Source: Saliniramus sp050485405
GTDB lineage: Bacteria; Pseudomonadota; Alphaproteobacteria; Rhizobiales; Beijerinckiaceae
Assembly (NCBI GenBank): GCA_050485405.1
Contig: JBJHBI010000012.1
Location: 14,508-78,507, forward strand
DNA: 64,000 nt
Direction: 5' to 3'
The notes under the pieces are model-generated. The model saw only the letters and a list, made by a program, of their open reading frames with translations. It made no database searches and was not told the origin of the DNA. The number at the start of each line of letters is the position of its first letter. The first letter of the stretch is position 1. Positions 61,854-64,000 of the stretch are shown piece after piece. Made by a program: the position numbers and the translations under genes.

Positions 61854-62729
61854 TCAGGCGCGGTATTCCGGCGCGCCATCCTCGCCGAGACGGCCCCAGA
61901 TCTTCTTCTTGGTGAAATACAGAAGACCCGCGAAGACGATGAGGAACAGCATCACCTGGAAGCCGATGCGCTTGCGCTGCTCGAGATGCGGCTCCGCCGT
62001 CCACATCAGGAAGGCGGTGACGTCCTCGGCGTATTGCGCCACGGTTTCGGGCGCGACCGGGCGGTCGGAGCCTTCCGGCGTGTAGGAGATGCCGCCGTCG
62101 AAAAGGACGTTCGGCATGGCGACGATCTGGCCGGGATAATAAAGGTTGAAGTGGTTGCCCGCGAGAATTTCGAGATCCTCCGGCGGATCGACATAGCCCT
62201 GCAGGAAGGCGTTGATGTAGTCGACGCCGTTCTCGGTATATTGGGTGAACATGTCGGTGATGAACCAGGGGAAACCACGCTCGAAAGTCCGGGCCTTGGC
62301 CATCACGGAGAGATCGGGCGGGGCCTTGCCCGCATTGGCGGCAGCCGCTTCCTGCTTGTTGCGGAAGGGATTGGGCCAGCGATCCGACAGCTCGCCGGGA
62401 CGCTCGAACATGTCGCCTGAGGAATCCGGACCATCGACGATGCGGAAATCGGCGGCGAGCGCCTCGACCTGCCCGACGGAGAATTCCGGCCCGCCCGGCT
62501 CGGCCAGGTTACGGAAGGAGACGTATTGCAGCCCATGGCAGGACGCGCAGGCCTGGCGGAACACGAGGAAGCCGCGCTGCAGCTGCTCGCGATCGAAGGT
62601 GCCGAACGGCCCGGAGAAGCTCCAGGTATGGCGCGGCGGCGTCACGTAATCCCCGGCAGCGACAGCGGCACCACTCGGCATGGCGAGGGCGGCGACCAGA
62701 GCGCCGGCGAGGAGGAGGGTCTTCTTCAT
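61854..62729 (-). CDS. petC: Cytochrome c1 of the bc1 complex
   Basis: 291 residues. Sec-type signal peptide (LLLAGALVAALAMPSGAAVA), heme-binding CASCH (near residue 62) in RQACASCHGLQYVSF, the DPPEDLEILAGNHFNLYYPG segment, the axial-Met region IVAMPNVLFDGGI, and one C-terminal membrane anchor (QVMLFLIVFAGLLYF) with a basic end. It passes electrons from the Rieske protein to cytochrome c. ATG at 62729 is chosen over an upstream GTG at 62735. It lies 78 bp downstream of petB. The terminator follows. Confidence 0.96.
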   Translation of the reverse strand: MKKTLLLAGALVAALAMPSGAAVAAGDYVTPPRHTWSFSGPFGTFDREQLQRGFLVFRQACASCHGLQYVSFRNLAEPGGPEFSVGQVEALAADFRIVDGPDSSGDMFERPGELSDRWPNPFRNKQEAAAANAGKAPPDLSVMAKARTFERGFPWFITDMFTQYTENGVDYINAFLQGYVDPPEDLEILAGNHFNLYYPGQIVAMPNVLFDGGISYTPEGSDRPVAPETVAQYAEDVTAFLMWTAEPHLEQRKRIGFQVMLFLIVFAGLLYFTKKKIWGRLGEDGAPEYRA

Positions 62730-62807
62730 TGTCACGAACCCTGATTTTTCATCTGTCCCGTCGCGACCGCGCCTCCCGGAAGGGGGCGCGGTCAGGTGTG
62801 GCTGACC

Positions 62808-64000
62808 TCACGCGTCCTGAGGCTTCGCGGCGGCGCCCTGCGGCATGCCGGATCCGCTCTTCTTCAAGACCGATTCCGCGATCGAATTCGGCAGCGGCTT
62901 CGGCTTCTCGAGCAGCCCGAGCAGCGGCAGGAAGACGAAGAAGTGCGCGAAGTAGAGGACCGTCAGGATACGCGCCCAGATCACGTAGATCCCTTCCGCC
63001 GGCGCCGCACCGAGATAACCCAGCCCCAGATTCACGGCGACGAAGAGCCAGAAGAAGAGCTTGAAGAGCGGACGGTAGGAGCCCGAGCGCACCCGCGACG
63101 TATCGAGCCAGGGCAGGAAGGCCAGCACCGCGATGGCGGCGAACATGGCGATCACGCCGAAGAGCGCATTCGGGATGGCACGCAGGATCGCGTAGAACGG
63201 CAGGAAGTACCATTCGGGCACGATGTGCGACGGGGTGATGGACGGATCGGCCGGCACGTAGTTGTCGGCATGGCCCATGTAGTTCGGCATGTAGAAGACG
63301 AACCAGCACAGGACCAGGATGAACAGCGTCGCCGAGAAGGTGTCCTTCACCGTCATGTAGGGATGGAACGGCACGGTGTCCTTCTTGGTCTTCACGTCGA
63401 TGCCGGCGGGGTTGTTGTTACCCGGCACGTGCAGCGCCCAGACGTGGAGCAGGACCACGCCGAAGATCATGAAGGGCAGGAGATAGTGCAGCGAGAAGAA
63501 GCGGTTCAGCGTCGGATTGCCCACCGAGTAACCGCCCCAGAGGAAGGTCACGATGGTGTCGCCGACGACCGGGACCACCGAGAACAGGTTGGTGATCACG
63601 GTGGCACCCCAGTAGGACATCTGGCCCCAGGGCAGCACGTAGCCCATGAACGCCGTGGCCATCATGAGCAGCAGGATGATCACGCCGAGGATCCAGAGCA
63701 CTTCGCGCGGCGCCTTGTAGGAGCCGTAATACAGGCCGCGGAACATGTGGATATAGACCGCGACGAAGAACATCGAAGCGCCGTTGGCGTGCAGATACCG
63801 CATCAGCCAGCCGTATTCCACGTTGCGCATGATGTGCTCGACCGAGGAGAAGGCCAGGTCGGCATGCGGCGTATAGTGCATGGCGAGCACGATGCCGGTG
63901 ACGATCTGCAGGACCAGCATGATCATGAGGATCGCGCCGAAGGTCCACATGTAGTTCAGATTGCGCGGCACCGGATAGGCCACGAAGGACGAATGCACGA
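62808..64000 (-). CDS. petB: Cytochrome b of the bc1 complex (5' end outside window)
   Basis: 396 residues are visible and the frame runs off the window; the usual N-terminal leader of about 35 residues is missing. Heme-ligand regions are present: LAMHYTPHADLAF and RYLHANGASMFF in the first helices, and FSLHYLLPFMIFGVVLLHVWALH later. The Qo-site PEWYF is intact (HIVPEWYFLPFYAILR), as is GYVLPWGQMSYWGATVITN. Eight membrane helices can be followed. petA (Rieske) should lie beyond the right edge. Confidence 0.97.
   Translation of the reverse strand, partial: VHSSFVAYPVPRNLNYMWTFGAILMIMLVLQIVTGIVLAMHYTPHADLAFSSVEHIMRNVEYGWLMRYLHANGASMFFVAVYIHMFRGLYYGSYKAPREVLWILGVIILLLMMATAFMGYVLPWGQMSYWGATVITNLFSVVPVVGDTIVTFLWGGYSVGNPTLNRFFSLHYLLPFMIFGVVLLHVWALHVPGNNNPAGIDVKTKKDTVPFHPYMTVKDTFSATLFILVLCWFVFYMPNYMGHADNYVPADPSITPSHIVPEWYFLPFYAILRAIPNALFGVIAMFAAIAVLAFLPWLDTSRVRSGSYRPLFKLFFWLFVAVNLGLGYLGAAPAEGIYVIWARILTVLYFAHFFVFLPLLGLLEKPKPLPNSIAESVLKKSGSGMPQGAAAKPQDA

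Overview
The window is GC-rich alphaproteobacterial chromosome, most likely Hyphomicrobiales (Rhizobiales). The support is a Ros/MucR regulator, an alphaproteobacterial-type cytochrome bc1 operon, HutF-type histidine degradation, DctPQM TRAP transport, a Pho-box-like PhoR locus and a SocA/Panacea-type antitoxin. The family cannot be fixed from sequence alone. Most of the window is ordinary core and catabolic genome. No insertion sequence, phage, rRNA or CRISPR array was seen.

Layout. 1-9.3 kb: tail of a 3-hydroxyisobutyrate dehydrogenase, two EamA exporters, ruvC-ruvA without ruvB, a COG0523 metallochaperone GTPase behind a Zur-like box, a stand-alone urease alpha subunit (ureC), a MarR regulator, a CitE-like lyase, a Trm112-like protein and a Lon N-domain protein. 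9.3-11.2 kb: CnoX-type thioredoxin, Ala-tRNA(Pro) deacylase and tRNA-Gly(GCC). 11.3-21.3 kb: a complete histidine-to-formylglutamate route (hutC-hutF diverging from hutI-hutH-hutU), followed by a TakP-like TRAP transporter in the same direction. 21.3-27.7 kb: GNAT, cupin, glyoxalase II, MTA salvage (mtnP-apt), phoR and a ring-cleaving dioxygenase. 28.1-31.8 kb: mucR and tyrosine/homogentisate catabolism (hmgA diverging from a MarR regulator and hpd). 31.9-34.7 kb: two overlapping membrane GTPases. 35-38.5 kb: an SDR, Baeyer-Villiger monooxygenase and beta-keto acid cleavage enzyme cluster. 38.7-43.6 kb: MFS exporter and a DUF58/DUF4129/MoxR operon. 43.7-52.6 kb: uvrC, a NAL-superfamily aldolase, a TadG-like protein with a response regulator, and a hybrid histidine kinase. 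52.6-54.8 kb: a four-gene small membrane protein operon.

From about 54.9 to 57.87 kb the composition becomes AT-rich. This small island carries an overlapping SocA/Panacea antitoxin and SocB-like toxin pair plus a DUF2971 protein with a C-terminal zinc ribbon. It abuts a truncated xdhC, and xdhB follows without xdhA. G-rich tracts lie at both edges. This is the best candidate for an accessory, possibly undescribed, system. The window ends with an MBL-fold hydrolase, petC and a partial petB.

Other points of interest are a 44-47 bp palindromic element present in two inverted copies (28.7 kb and 61.7 kb), sigma-54-like motifs before hutU and mtnP, paired Pho-box-like sequences before phoR, the SDR-BVMO-BKACE cluster with unknown substrate, and a DapA-like protein that lacks key DapA residues. 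All functional calls come from reading motifs and overall similarity by eye; no database search was run.
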